Notes: a model not told the origin generated them from the sequence alone. Shown: positions 52,278-61,153, counted from the first letter of the stretch. The stretch is DNA of 64,000 bases from Haloarcula rubra (GCF_019599465.1 NZ_RKLR01000001.1:62001-126000), one strand, 5' to 3'. Numbers and translations: made by a program.

Positions 52278-52697
52278 ATGAGCGTCTCGACGGTCGGTCG
52301 GGGTCGCATCGAACTGTCGGCCACGTCGGCGACACTGGCGGCCGGCGACGTCGCCGCGATACTCCTCTTCGTCGCCGTCGGCGAGTACACGCACGGCTAC
52401 AACCCGTTCGTCGACATCGGCCGCGTCGCGGGGACGCTGGCACCGTTTCTCGTCGGCTGGCTTCTCGTGGCCGGCCTCAGCGGGATGTACGCCAGCGACG
52501 CCACGGTGGACCTCAAGCGGTCGCTGAGCGTCACTCTCGTGAGTTGGGTCCTCGCCGTCGTCGTCGCACAGGCCTTGCGTGCGACGGCGTACTTCCACGG
52601 TGACGCGGCGCTCACGTTCGCCGTCGTCTCCGTCGTCGTCGGCGGGACGCTCCTGTGTCTCTGGCGAGCGGGTGCGACGGTGCTCCTCTCTGAGTGA
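52278..52697 (+). CDS. DUF3054-family membrane protein
   Basis: A 139-residue protein with four membrane segments: AAGDVAAILLFVAVGEYTHG, VAGTLAPFLVGWLLVAGLSG, LSVTLVSWVLAVVVAQAL and LTFAVVSVVVGGTLLCLW. The spacing and the GDxAAILLF pattern match DUF3054. Start ATG 52278 follows the methyltransferase stop; a GTG at 52254 would overlap it. Function unknown. Confidence 0.82.
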   Translation: MSVSTVGRGRIELSATSATLAAGDVAAILLFVAVGEYTHGYNPFVDIGRVAGTLAPFLVGWLLVAGLSGMYASDATVDLKRSLSVTLVSWVLAVVVAQALRATAYFHGDAALTFAVVSVVVGGTLLCLWRAGATVLLSE

Positions 52698-52780
52698 AAA
52701 TACCGCATTAAACGCCTCGGAATCGGATTCCGTCTGTGCTCAGCAGACACACCGACAGGAAGCCGGGTGTCGAGCCACGG

Positions 52781-52948
52781 TTATCTGAGTTGGTCTACGT
52801 CGAGCGACAGTGTGGACTGAATCCACGCCTGATGGTTCTCTCGGTCGTAGATGACGAACTCCTCGTCACCGATGTTCAGCTCGGCGTACCGCCGTGCCGA
52901 ATCGTCTGTGCCGGCCTCACTCGTGTTGTCCGTGGCGTTCGTACTCAT
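52781..52948 (-). CDS. Small acidic haloarchaeal protein of unknown function
   Basis: A 55-residue hydrophilic protein, MSTNATDNTSEAGTDDSARR then YAELNIGDEEFVIYDRENHQ and a Trp-containing tail. The second half has the look of a short conserved domain found in haloarchaea. The chosen ATG is 52948. A TATA-like TTATTAA on the minus strand (53011-53017) is 21-27 bases before another in-frame ATG at 52990, so a 69-residue leaderless form starting there is possible. Confidence 0.65.
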   Translation of the reverse strand: MSTNATDNTSEAGTDDSARRYAELNIGDEEFVIYDRENHQAWIQSTLSLDVDQLR

Positions 52949-52990
52949 AGTCCTGATGGCAGTCGGCGCCGTCCGCCCCACTGCTGTCAT

Positions 52991-53459
52991 AATGCGATAT
53001 TTCGCCGTTGTTAATAAGGACTATCCCCCAGTTATCACAGCGTAAAACTGGGGGGCTCGTCGGTTAATCACGGGCAAAACCAGTTCTCAGAGTCTGAAAA
53101 TCGCAGGCAGAGGAAGTCCCACACGGTATAGGCCGACGAGGCCGATCGAACTGGCTCGTATCGGCCGCACTTGGTTAAATGTATCACCGCCGTCAAGTTT
53201 CTCGATGCCGTCCTGTATCGGCGAAGCGTAAATAGATTTTTGCTGACACGAATTGCAGCGGTTCACACGACACCGCCCGTACGAACAGAAACCATCGGTA
53301 GACAACCTCTAGCAGCAAAAATCGCCATTTTATATTCTCATAAGTTATGGGTAGTATCGGTAAACTCACTGTACAATCTACCAGATGCCTATATAGAATA
53401 CTATGCAGTGTTTACGGGAAACACTTATGTACCCATAGAGCGAAGTATAATTCACACTT
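52991..53459. other. AT-rich intergenic island
   Basis: Over about 450 bases the composition is clearly more AT-rich than the rest of the window, especially 53205-53459. A hairpin occurs at 53025-53054. A frame from 53171 stays open across the island (start MVKCITAVKFLDAVLYRR) but has no recognisable motif and runs without a break into the out-of-frame 53460 gene, so I do not call it. The island could be foreign DNA or a regulatory region. Confidence 0.45.
53025..53054. other. Hairpin in the AT-rich island
   Basis: CCCCCAGTT (53025-53033) and AACTGGGGG (53046-53054) are exact reverse complements, a 9-bp stem with a 12-base loop. It lies about 35 bases upstream of the small acidic protein's alternative start on the minus strand. 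Terminator, operator or end of a mobile sequence are all possible. Confidence 0.5.
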
Positions 53460-53681
53460 ATGACGGGTTACTACGACGTCGTTCTGGGGCTCATCCCACT
53501 CGCAATGGCTGGAATCACCGGTGTCCTCTCGGTCGCTGGCTTCGCTCTGACGACGGCGATTCCGATGGCATCGGTCGTGGCCGTGGGCCTCATCGGCCAC
53601 GCGATGTTCGTCCGCGCACCGGTCGACCCGGTTCCGGCCGACGCCACCGCACAATCAGACGCCGTCCAGACGGCGGACTGA
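53460..53681 (+). CDS. Small membrane protein of unknown function
   Basis: A 73-residue protein with two hydrophobic segments: VVLGLIPLAMAGITGVLSVA and FALTTAIPMASVVAVGLIGH, then a short hydrophilic tail rich in Ala, Asp and Pro. It looks like the small two-helix proteins common in haloarchaea. CTTATGTA at 53424-53431 lies 29-36 bases before ATG 53460. GC content and codon use return to normal at this gene. Confidence 0.72.
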   Translation: MTGYYDVVLGLIPLAMAGITGVLSVAGFALTTAIPMASVVAVGLIGHAMFVRAPVDPVPADATAQSDAVQTAD

Positions 53682-53764
53682 GAGCACGCACCCGTCACCG
53701 ATTTCTTTCGCTGTCTTCGCGACTCGCCACCGAGGTTAAGGACCGGTCGGCCGAAGACGCATCT

Positions 53765-54766
53765 ATGTCGACCGACGCGACAGCGCTGTTCCTCACGAGC
53801 GACGAGATAGCTGACCTCGCGGACCCGGACGAGTACGTCGACCCCGTCCGGGAGGGGTACAGAGAACGGGGCCACGGCGCCCCGGCGAAACCGCGCACGA
53901 CGCTTTTCAACGACGGTCCTGCGGGGATGCTCACGGGGTATCTCGCCATCCTCCCGGAGACCGGAGCCATGGGCGGCTACACGTACGCCGCTGGGTTCGA
54001 GGGCCGTGACGCCCACTTCACACTGCCGCTCTTCGACGCCGACTCCGGCGAACCGCTGGCGCTGCTCGACGGCGCGAGCATGAACCCGCTGAAGACCGGC
54101 GCGGCGGGCGCCGTCGGTCTGGACGCCCTCGCGCGGGCCGACGCCACCGACCTCGCGGTCATCGGGAGCGGAACGCAGGCCAGAGGGCAGGTGAGAGCGG
54201 CCGCTACCGTCCGGGACTTAGAGCGGGTCGAAGTCTACTCGCCGACACAGGAGCACCGGGAGGCGTTCGCCGCCGAGATGAACGAAGCGCTGGACGCCAC
54301 GGTAGCGGCCGTCGCCTCCTCGGCCGCCGCCGTCGAGGGGGCCGACGTCGTCGTGACGGCGACGAACGCCAGCGACCCGGTCTTCGACGGTGACGTCCTC
54401 GAACCGGGGACACACGTCACGGCGATGGGACAGTACAACCCCGCGAAGCGCGAACTCGACACGACGACTATCGAGCGTGCGACGTACGTGGCCGACCTGC
54501 GCGCCCGTGTGACACAGGACGCCGGGTCGTTCATGTACGCGATGGAGGAGGGCGTCGTCGACGAGGACGACGTCCACGCCGAACTGGGCGAGGTACTCGT
54601 CGGCGACGCGCCGGGCCGAGAGTCCCCGGAGGACATCACCGTCTTCGACTCGGGCGGGACCGCTATCGAGACGGTAGCCGCCGGGAAGATGCTGTACGAC
54701 CGCGCCCGCGAGGCCGGCGTCGGCGAGGAGATTCCGTTCGCGCCCGCGAGCAGAGCGATGGACTAA
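53765..54766 (+). CDS. Ornithine cyclodeaminase / alanine dehydrogenase family protein
   Basis: NAD-binding enzyme of 333 residues from the OCD/mu-crystallin family. It has LAVIGSGTQARGQVRAA (Rossmann motif), ASMNPLKTGAAGAV and MGQYNPAKRELD. The family includes ornithine cyclodeaminase, archaeal alanine dehydrogenase and other imine-forming enzymes; I cannot choose. ATG 53765 is used since the open frame continues upstream into noncoding sequence. It overlaps the convergent protease gene by four bases. Confidence 0.85.
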   Translation: MSTDATALFLTSDEIADLADPDEYVDPVREGYRERGHGAPAKPRTTLFNDGPAGMLTGYLAILPETGAMGGYTYAAGFEGRDAHFTLPLFDADSGEPLALLDGASMNPLKTGAAGAVGLDALARADATDLAVIGSGTQARGQVRAAATVRDLERVEVYSPTQEHREAFAAEMNEALDATVAAVASSAAAVEGADVVVTATNASDPVFDGDVLEPGTHVTAMGQYNPAKRELDTTTIERATYVADLRARVTQDAGSFMYAMEEGVVDEDDVHAELGEVLVGDAPGRESPEDITVFDSGGTAIETVAAGKMLYDRAREAGVGEEIPFAPASRAMD

Positions 54767-55764
54767 CCCAGATACGGCGCGAGGCCCAGCGTCTCGACGA
54801 GCGTGATACCCGCGGCGAGCGACCCGAGGACGTAACCGGCTATCGTCCCTCCGTTGAGCAGCGGTAGGCCGGCGTGTGCCCTGCCTTTGAGGACCATCCA
54901 GAGGAGCACCACCAGTCCGGCGAACGTACCGACCATCGCCGTCAATGCCGGGAGTGGGATGCCCAGCACCGTCTCGACCGTCGCCGGCGCGAAGAAGGCG
55001 GCACTCGCGACCAGCACCGTCGGGATGACGGCGTCACCGAGGCCGATGAAGAGCGCGTCGCGGTCCAGCGGGTCGGCGTCGGCCGCTTCGTCGGGGTCGT
55101 CGGTAGCGTCCCCGCCGCCGTCGGCCGCCGCGTCGTCGCCCGTCGGGTCTGGCGTCGTCGCGTCGAGGAACGAGTACGAGAGCGAGAGCGGGATGACGAG
55201 GACCACGGGCACCTTGAGGTCCATCACGCCGGACGCCAGTGTGAGCATGTGTTCGGTGCCGTAGACGCTGATAGCGTCGTAGACGGCCAGTACCGAGAGC
55301 AGGACCAGCGCCGGGAGAATCCCGAAACTGATGCCGAACAACCCGGCACCCGCGGCGCCCATCACCGCCCCTGCGGCGTCGATGACGTACCACTCCGGGT
55401 GGACGAGGAGTCCGACGCCGAGCAGCGCCGCCAGTCCGACTGCGAGGACGTTGACGCCCCCGGCGACGACGACGGGTGGAATCAGGACCCGGAAGACGTA
55501 CAGCGAGAGCCAGGCCCCCGAGAAGACGATGAGACCGCGAATCAGGGTGTCGGCGTCGTAGCGAAACGCCAGTAGCATCACGGCCGTCGCCACGAGGATA
55601 CCGCCGATGTAGAGGAGGCTGTTCGTCGGGTCGGAGGGGTCCTCGACGGCCTGATACCCGGCGGATTTGAACGGGTCGACCAGTGCCAGCGCTCCTAGCT
55701 GAACGAACAGGAAGATGAGTCCGATGAGTCCACATCCAGCGACGACACGCCAGCGCCTATCCAT
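54763..55764 (-). CDS. Presenilin-type intramembrane aspartyl protease (PSH)
   Basis: Polytopic protease of 333 residues. The two catalytic aspartates are in LAVYDAISVYG and ALFIGLGDAVIP (YD and GxGD motifs), and the third motif is LPLLNGGTIAGY (PAL-like region reads PLL). An acidic, Gly-rich cytoplasmic loop (about 205-235) separates the two halves, as in archaeal PSH enzymes. It would cleave membrane-embedded peptides. It is convergent with the cyclodeaminase gene. Confidence 0.9.
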   Translation of the reverse strand: MDRRWRVVAGCGLIGLIFLFVQLGALALVDPFKSAGYQAVEDPSDPTNSLLYIGGILVATAVMLLAFRYDADTLIRGLIVFSGAWLSLYVFRVLIPPVVVAGGVNVLAVGLAALLGVGLLVHPEWYVIDAAGAVMGAAGAGLFGISFGILPALVLLSVLAVYDAISVYGTEHMLTLASGVMDLKVPVVLVIPLSLSYSFLDATTPDPTGDDAAADGGGDATDDPDEAADADPLDRDALFIGLGDAVIPTVLVASAAFFAPATVETVLGIPLPALTAMVGTFAGLVVLLWMVLKGRAHAGLPLLNGGTIAGYVLGSLAAGITLVETLGLAPYLG

Positions 55765-55823
55765 GCGACAACCTCCGACAGGGCCGGGTTTGAGCGTTAC
55801 GGAGACGCCCGCCGTCCGGCCGG

Positions 55824-56051
55824 TCAGCGAGCGTACAGCGCCGCGCCGACGAGGGCGGGGAGGTGGACACCGTCTGCGGGCGAGACGGACATGTAGGGGC
55901 TGTCTACGGGGCCGAACACGTCCACCACGTCGCCGACCGTCTGGAGTTCCTCGTCTACGAGTGCCGTCCCGAGGGCGGCGTGGCCGTCGTCGGGCGACCG
56001 AACGATGGCCAGCCCCTGGGCAGTCCTGACGACGGACCCCACGCGCTTCAT
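55824..56051 (-). CDS. gar1: H/ACA RNA-protein complex subunit Gar1
   Basis: A 75-residue Gar1 protein, component of the H/ACA pseudouridylation particle. It begins [20 protein letters not shown] and contains [17 protein letters not shown], the Gar1 beta-barrel signature. The gene overlaps srp19 by ATGA, the conserved archaeal pairing of gar1 with srp19. Confidence 0.93.
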   Translation of the reverse strand: MKRVGSVVRTAQGLAIVRSPDDGHAALGTALVDEELQTVGDVVDVFGPVDSPYMSVSPADGVHLPALVGAALYAR

Positions 56052-56326
56052 TCGCGGAGGGCCTGCATGTACGCGGCCACCGCGCCGAGGAGGTCCGTCT
56101 TCGTCGCGTCGTCCGCGTTCTTCACGACCACGCGGCCGCGCTGCTCGTACTCCCGAGGGTACGTCTTGTCACGCTCTATGACCGCGTCGTAGCCGACCTG
56201 TTGGACGGCCTTGGCTATCTCGTCGACCGTCGGGTCCGTGATGGCGAGGTCCCGGGGGACCCGACGCCCGTCGCTTCGGGAGCACTCCGCGTCGAACGCT
56301 GCCGGCCAGATGACGTTCTCGACCAT
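56048..56326 (-). CDS. srp19: Signal recognition particle protein SRP19
   Basis: Binds SRP RNA to help SRP54 assembly. The 92-residue product begins [20 protein letters not shown] and has [20 protein letters not shown] and [16 protein letters not shown], all typical. ATG 56326 is chosen over 56377. First gene of the pair with gar1. Confidence 0.95.
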   Translation of the reverse strand: MVENVIWPAAFDAECSRSDGRRVPRDLAITDPTVDEIAKAVQQVGYDAVIERDKTYPREYEQRGRVVVKNADDATKTDLLGAVAAYMQALRE

Positions 56327-56461
56327 ATCGAGAGTGGCCCCCGCGGGCTTATGTGCCTTTCCGACGGAGAGCCCCACACCGGAGTAGACGGTTCCTACGC
56401 AATCCGGCAGCAGACCGTACGATGCAGTAGTGGGAAACTTACATTACCAACTGGGGTCTGA

Positions 56462-57262
56462 ATGGATACCATGGTTAATAAATCGCTCTTGGGCATCTCG
56501 GTCGTGGTGCTCGTCGCTGCACTCAGCGTCGGCGTCGTCGTCGGGATGCAGATAGGCGGCCCGGCCGCCGCGCCGGAGGACCCCGGGGGGCAGACTGAGA
56601 CGGCCGACGGGGGCGGTGGCGACGGTGGGGACGGCGGTTCCAGTACGTCGACGCCGACGACCGAGACGCCCGCGACCGCGACCGCCACGGTGACGGCGAC
56701 GCCGGTCGAGACGGCGACAGCCCAACAGACCGAACGCGAACCGTACGTTCCGGCACGGTACTACGACGAGGCGGAGATAGAGCGGTTCGTGGTCGAGTTC
56801 GTCAACGAACGCCGCGCGAACCGGAAACTCGACCCGATGTCCGCCAGCGGAACGACGGCGAACCAACTCTCGTCGATGGCCGGCGGGCACAGCGTCGCGA
56901 TGGCCGAGGAGGGACGGACGCTCCACGAGATAGACGGCGTCGACAGTGCCGACCGATATCGCCGGAACGACCTCTACGAGTCCTGTAAGTTCCAGGCGGC
57001 CGGGAAGTCGTACATCCGGTATCCGGACGGCGCCAACTTCGAAGCTATCGGTAAGACCGTCGCCGGACACGTCTACACGGACGACGGGCAGGAACGGTTC
57101 AACGGCGGGGAACGCGAAGTCGCGAAGGCCATCGTCAAGAACTGGTTCGAGACGCAACCGTACCGTGACCGCCTGACCTACCAGAACGCCAAGCGGATGG
57201 GCGTCGGCATCAACGTCACGGAACAGGGCGACGTCTACGCGACTGCGAACGTCTGCGGATAG
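56462..57262 (+). CDS. Exported CAP-domain (SCP/PR1-like) protein
   Basis: A 266-residue protein with an N-terminal membrane anchor (SLLGISVVVLVAALSVGVVV), a long Thr/Pro/Glu/Gly/Asp low-complexity linker (about 35-90), and a CAP-like domain from about residue 100: VEFVNERRANRKLDPM, AGGHSVAMAEEG, and IVKNWFETQPYRDRL. Two Cys (CKFQAAG and NVCG) may form a disulfide. The domain is outside the cell. Its function in archaea is unknown. Start is MDTM or the second Met 9 bases on. Confidence 0.8.
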   Translation: MDTMVNKSLLGISVVVLVAALSVGVVVGMQIGGPAAAPEDPGGQTETADGGGGDGGDGGSSTSTPTTETPATATATVTATPVETATAQQTEREPYVPARYYDEAEIERFVVEFVNERRANRKLDPMSASGTTANQLSSMAGGHSVAMAEEGRTLHEIDGVDSADRYRRNDLYESCKFQAAGKSYIRYPDGANFEAIGKTVAGHVYTDDGQERFNGGEREVAKAIVKNWFETQPYRDRLTYQNAKRMGVGINVTEQGDVYATANVCG

Positions 57263-57333
57263 GTCGCCGGCGTTCTTCCGGTTCGCCGATACGTTTAAGT
57301 TGTCGGCGACGATTTGGTGTGATAGACGTTACC

Positions 57334-57597
57334 ATGCAACAACCAACTGGAGACTCGTCCGCCCCGGTCGACCGGGTGCTGCTACGGACCCTCGAAGCGG
57401 TTGGACCGACCGCGCCGACCGTCGCCGCCGTCCGGTGTCCGCTCTCGGTCGACGCCCCGCGACCCCGGTTCGAGGAACTCGCAGAACGGGACCTCGTCGA
57501 ACGCGTCTCGCCGGAACCCGTCTACAGGGTGACCGACGACGGCGAGCAGTTGCTCGCCGCCGGGAGCGGGACCGCACAGTCGGCCACTGGCGACTAG
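57334..57597 (+). CDS. Small winged-helix-like protein
   Basis: An 87-residue protein: MQQPTGDSSAPVDRVLLRTL, a Cys in VAAVRCPLSVDAP, RFEELAERDLVERVSPEPVY and RVTDDGEQLLAAG, a pattern like archaeal winged-helix regulators (helix, recognition helix, beta wing). ATG 57334 follows a CGTTTAAG box by about 35 bases; a GTG at 57319 is an alternative start. It overlaps the convergent MaoC gene by four bases at the stops. DNA binding is inferred only. Confidence 0.65.
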   Translation: MQQPTGDSSAPVDRVLLRTLEAVGPTAPTVAAVRCPLSVDAPRPRFEELAERDLVERVSPEPVYRVTDDGEQLLAAGSGTAQSATGD

Positions 57598-58025
57598 CGA
57601 CGACGCCAGAGCACCTGTCCGACCATCGAGAGCACCGTCTCGTCTGCCTGCGTGGTCGTGGTCACCTCGGTGGCGACTCGGCCCCGGTCGTCGTCCCACG
57701 CCTCCTTCTCGACGATTTCGGTTCCGACAGAGAGCGTATCACCCGGGTAGACCGGCGTCGGCCACCGCAGCGAGTCGACGCCGAGGGCGCCCATCGCACC
57801 GGACGCCGATAGCTGGTGGTCGACGAGAAGCCGCATCGTCATCGCGGCGGTGTGCCACCCGCTGGCGACGAGGCCGCCGAACATCGAGTCCTCGGCGGCC
57901 GCCGGGTCCGTGTGAAACGGTTGTGGGTCGTACGTCCCGGCGAACGTCGTAATCTCCTCCCGCGTGACCTCGTAGGAGCCGAACTGGTCCGTCTCACCGA
58001 CGGACAGGTCCTCGAAGTAGTCCAT
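57594..58025 (-). CDS. MaoC-like (R)-hydratase / acyl dehydratase
   Basis: Hot-dog-fold protein of 143 residues with DPQPFHTDPAAAEDSMFGGL, which holds the hydratase-2 catalytic Asp and His, and VASGWHTAAMTMRL. MaoC proteins hydrate enoyl-CoA. ATG 58025 is chosen; three more residues (MSG) are possible from 58034. Convergent with the winged-helix gene. Confidence 0.88.
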   Translation of the reverse strand: MDYFEDLSVGETDQFGSYEVTREEITTFAGTYDPQPFHTDPAAAEDSMFGGLVASGWHTAAMTMRLLVDHQLSASGAMGALGVDSLRWPTPVYPGDTLSVGTEIVEKEAWDDDRGRVATEVTTTTQADETVLSMVGQVLWRRR

Positions 58026-58083
58026 ACCGGACACAGTCGACGTCGCCGCCTAACAGTTGCGCCGAGTACCGGAACCGCGAAAA

Positions 58084-58857
58084 TCAGTTGCTGGTCTGGT
58101 TCTGCTGACTACCGTTCTGCTGCCCGCCCGACTGCTGGTCGGCTACCCACTGGTCGTACTCGTCCTGTGGCATCACCTGCACGGTGCCGAGCATCTTCGA
58201 GTGGCCGGAGCCACAGTACTCCGCACAGTAGAGCTGATAGGTGCCCGGTTCCGTCGGGACGGTCCGCAGACGGTTGTACTGGCCGGGGAACGCGTCGGCC
58301 TTCAGACCGAGACTCGGCACGTGGAAGGCGTGGAGCCAGTCCCGTGACGTGATCCGTAACACCACCTCCCTGTCTGCCGGGAGACGGAGCGTTCCGGTCG
58401 ACGTCGCTTCGGCGGGTTGCCCGAAGCTCGAACCGTTGTAGTAGAACGACCAGCCGTATCGGTACGCCTGCACCTCGATGCGTTCGGGGTTCTCCTGTTG
58501 GAGCGCCGCTTGGTCACCCGCTTCGGCGGTGACGTACGGGCTCGCCATCACCTGATACGACGCGACACCGACGAACAGGAGGATGATAGCCGTCGCGATG
58601 GTCCACGTGATCTCGAGGCGACGGTTCTCCATCGTCGGGAGCGGTTCGTCCTGATTGCGGAACCGCCAGACGGTGTAGATGAGAATCCCCTCGACCAGTA
58701 CCGTAATCGGGATGGCGACGTAGAGCAGGTTCATGTTGAGGTCCCAAATCTGTCGTACCGTCGTCGAGGCGGACGGCTGTGCTGCGACCGGTTCGGCGGC
58801 GAGCGCGAGGAACGCGGCGCCGAACAGAGCGACCAGACCGGCGCGTCTCCGAGTCAT
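58084..58857 (-). CDS. coxB: Cytochrome c oxidase subunit II
   Basis: CuA-bearing subunit of the terminal oxidase, 257 residues. A signal peptide (VALFGAAFLALAAEPVAAQ) precedes two membrane helices and a periplasmic cupredoxin domain. The CuA site is YCAEYCGSGHSKM with Cys211, Cys215, His219 and Met222, and DWLHAFHVPSLG gives the other His. The C-terminal tail is Gln/Asn/Gly-rich. It is divergent from the haem synthase gene. The subunit I gene is not in the window. Confidence 0.94.
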   Translation of the reverse strand: MTRRRAGLVALFGAAFLALAAEPVAAQPSASTTVRQIWDLNMNLLYVAIPITVLVEGILIYTVWRFRNQDEPLPTMENRRLEITWTIATAIILLFVGVASYQVMASPYVTAEAGDQAALQQENPERIEVQAYRYGWSFYYNGSSFGQPAEATSTGTLRLPADREVVLRITSRDWLHAFHVPSLGLKADAFPGQYNRLRTVPTEPGTYQLYCAEYCGSGHSKMLGTVQVMPQDEYDQWVADQQSGGQQNGSQQNQTSN

Positions 58858-58880
58858 GTGCGCGGCTTAGGATTTCGGAG

Positions 58881-58890
58881 ATAAATAACT
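58881..58890 (-). promoter_or_regulatory. TATA box of coxB
   Basis: On the minus strand AGTTATTTAT lies 24-33 bases before the coxB ATG, giving a leaderless transcript. On the plus strand CTCTATATA (58969-58977) and TCTAAGTG (59018-59025) are candidate elements for the divergent haem gene. Confidence 0.55.
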
Positions 58891-59048
58891 GCTGTCTTGC
58901 CCTCACCCCGACTCCGTCTTCGACTCACGGGTCTGTCGGCGGACGGTCCCGGAACGGCCCGTCAGCCCTCTATATACTGGGTCACGAGGGGGACGCGTGC
59001 GGGGGCAAAAGCGAGGAGTCTAAGTGTCCGCCGCCGAAGGCTACACTA

Positions 59049-60443
59049 ATGGCAGAGAGCAGGACGTTCTCGGGTCTACTGGCCGCCACGGCCGTCGGCG
59101 TCTATCTGCTCGTCATCGCGGGCGCGACGGCCGCTATCACCGACGCGGTGGCCGCGTGTACGACGTGGCCGCTGTGTCAGGGGCCGGTCACGTTCTCGAA
59201 CCCGGACCTGCTCATCGCGCGCGGCCACAGGTTGACTGCCGCCGTCGTCGGCGTCCTCACGCTGGTGACGGTTGGCATCGGTCTCCGGACCGCGACCCGT
59301 CGCCGCGTCAAGGCGGCGCTCGTGACGGGCCTCGCGCTGTACCCGGTGCAGGTCGCGCTCGGCGCGTTCGTCGCGACCACCGGCGCCGCGGGGCAACTCC
59401 CCAGCGCTCACCTCGCGACTGGCATGGCCATCTTCACCTCGTTCGTCCTCGCGCTCGCGTGGCACCTCGAGGCCGAGACGGGGAGCGACGACGAGGACCC
59501 GGTCGACGACCTCTCGCCGGCCCCGATACCCGACGACGCTGACGACCCGGTGCCGACGCCGGACCTCTCGACGCGGGAGAGACTGCTCGGCACGGTGTTC
59601 GCGTACTTCCGACTGACGAAACCGCGTCTGATGTGGCTCCTGTGTCTGGTCGCCGCCGCGGGGATGACGCTGGCGGCCGGCCCGTCGCTCACCGTCCGGA
59701 CGGTGGTGTTGACGCTCGGCGGCGGCGTCCTCGCCATCGGCGCGTCGGGCACGTTCAACCACGTCCTCGAACGCGACATCGACAAGCGGATGGACCGGAC
59801 CTCGGACAGACCCATCGCGACCCACCAGATTCCGGTCCGGAACGCGCTGACGTTCGGCGGTGCGCTGACCGTGGCCGCGCTGGCGCTGTTCTGGCAGGTG
59901 AACGTCCTCGCGGCGGCACTCGGACTGACCGCCATCCTGTTCTACAGCGTCGTCTACACGCTCGTCCTGAAGCCCAACACCGTCCAGAACACGGTCATCG
60001 GCGGGGCCGCGGGGGCGCTCCCCGCGCTCATCGGCTGGGCCGCCGTCGAGGGGACCATCGGACTGCCCGGACTGGCCCTCGCCGGGGTCATCTTCCTGTG
60101 GACGCCCGCGCACTTCTACAACCTCGCGCTCGCGTACAAGGACGACTACGAGGCCGGCGGATTCCCGATGATGCCCGTCGTCCGCGGCGAGACGGAGACG
60201 CGCAAGCACATCGTCTACTACCTCGGCGCGACGCTCGTCGCCTCGGGCGTGCTGGCGTCGCTGACCTCGCTCGGGTGGCTGTACGCGCTCACGTCGGCGG
60301 CGCTGGGCGCCGTCTTCCTCTGGGCCGTGGTGGCGCTCCACCGTGAACAGACCGAGGCGGCCGCGTTCCGTGCGTTCCACGCTTCGAACGCCTACCTCGG
60401 GACGCTCCTGCTGGCCATCGTCGTCGACGCCCTCGTCCTATGA
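59049..60443 (+). CDS. ctaB: CtaA-like half fused to haem O synthase CtaB
   Basis: A 464-residue fusion. Residues 1-145 form a four-helix half like CtaA/COX15 (haem A synthase), with CTTWPLCQGPV, ARGHRLTAAVVG, QVALGAFVATTG and SAHLATGMAI. An acidic Pro-rich linker (about 146-175) joins the CtaB/COX10 prenyltransferase, with NHVLERDIDKRMDRTSDRP (Asp-rich motif) and LKPNTVQNTVIGGAAGALP. The enzyme would make haem O and possibly haem A for the oxidase. ATG 59049 is preceded by a TCTAAGTG box about 28 bases away. Confidence 0.88.
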   Translation: MAESRTFSGLLAATAVGVYLLVIAGATAAITDAVAACTTWPLCQGPVTFSNPDLLIARGHRLTAAVVGVLTLVTVGIGLRTATRRRVKAALVTGLALYPVQVALGAFVATTGAAGQLPSAHLATGMAIFTSFVLALAWHLEAETGSDDEDPVDDLSPAPIPDDADDPVPTPDLSTRERLLGTVFAYFRLTKPRLMWLLCLVAAAGMTLAAGPSLTVRTVVLTLGGGVLAIGASGTFNHVLERDIDKRMDRTSDRPIATHQIPVRNALTFGGALTVAALALFWQVNVLAAALGLTAILFYSVVYTLVLKPNTVQNTVIGGAAGALPALIGWAAVEGTIGLPGLALAGVIFLWTPAHFYNLALAYKDDYEAGGFPMMPVVRGETETRKHIVYYLGATLVASGVLASLTSLGWLYALTSAALGAVFLWAVVALHREQTEAAAFRAFHASNAYLGTLLLAIVVDALVL

Positions 60444-61114
60444 GCACCATCACCCGCCGTCCGGACTTCTCCGTCGACCGCGAGACGATGGTGTACGCGG
60501 CGTTGGTCCTCAACACCGAACTCCTGTTGGTCACGCTCCACGTCTTCTTCGGCGGCACCAGCGCGACGTCGTGGCAGGGCGTGTTCCAGTACGTCTACCC
60601 GCTGGTCTGGATAAACGTCGCCCTGCTCGCCGTCCTGACGACGACGCCGCCACCGGTGCCGACGAAACAGCGCCGGCGGGCACTCGTCGTCGGCGTCCTC
60701 TACTTCCTCGTGTTGGCGGCCATCGGCGGCATCGTCCGTCCGGGGTCCCCGGAGATACAGTCGTACGTCCAGTTCAACCTCCTCTACCTCCCGCCGGGGT
60801 GGAACCCGATGGTCGCGTACTTCGGGAACGTCGTCTCGGTGACGCTCATCCCGTACAAACTGGCCGGCTACGGCGCGCTGTCGTATCTCGTCTACGTGAT
60901 GGTACTCGACACCGCCGGCATCTCGCTCGGGAGTCTCACGGGACTGTTCTCCTGTGTCTCGTGTGTCCTCGGGATACTCGTGCCGACGCTGTCGAGCGTC
61001 CTCGGCGGGACGGCCGCGGCAGTCGGGCAGTTGATTCCCCAGTCCTACGGCGCGGCGACGGTGGTGTACCTGGTCTCTATCGCACTGCTGTACTGGCGAC
61101 CCATCGGCCGGTAG
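60440..61114 (+). CDS. Haloarchaeal membrane protein associated with haem O synthase
   Basis: A 224-residue protein with about six to seven hydrophobic segments, such as VYAALVLNTELLLVTLHVFF and LAVLTTTPPPVP. A pair of cysteines lies in LFSCVSCVLGILVP, within a membrane segment. It overlaps the ctaB gene by ATGA, so it is translated with it and probably belongs to oxidase maturation or copper handling. I do not recognise a named family with confidence. Confidence 0.72.
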   Translation: MSTITRRPDFSVDRETMVYAALVLNTELLLVTLHVFFGGTSATSWQGVFQYVYPLVWINVALLAVLTTTPPPVPTKQRRRALVVGVLYFLVLAAIGGIVRPGSPEIQSYVQFNLLYLPPGWNPMVAYFGNVVSVTLIPYKLAGYGALSYLVYVMVLDTAGISLGSLTGLFSCVSCVLGILVPTLSSVLGGTAAAVGQLIPQSYGAATVVYLVSIALLYWRPIGR

Positions 61115-61153
61115 GTGCCAGCAGTTTTACCCGGCGGGTCACAAGCGACGGGT

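Noticed and set aside
53171-53459. Open frame through the AT-rich island
   Set aside because: No recognisable motif, no clear promoter, and the frame continues without break through unrelated sequence; kept only as an island observation.
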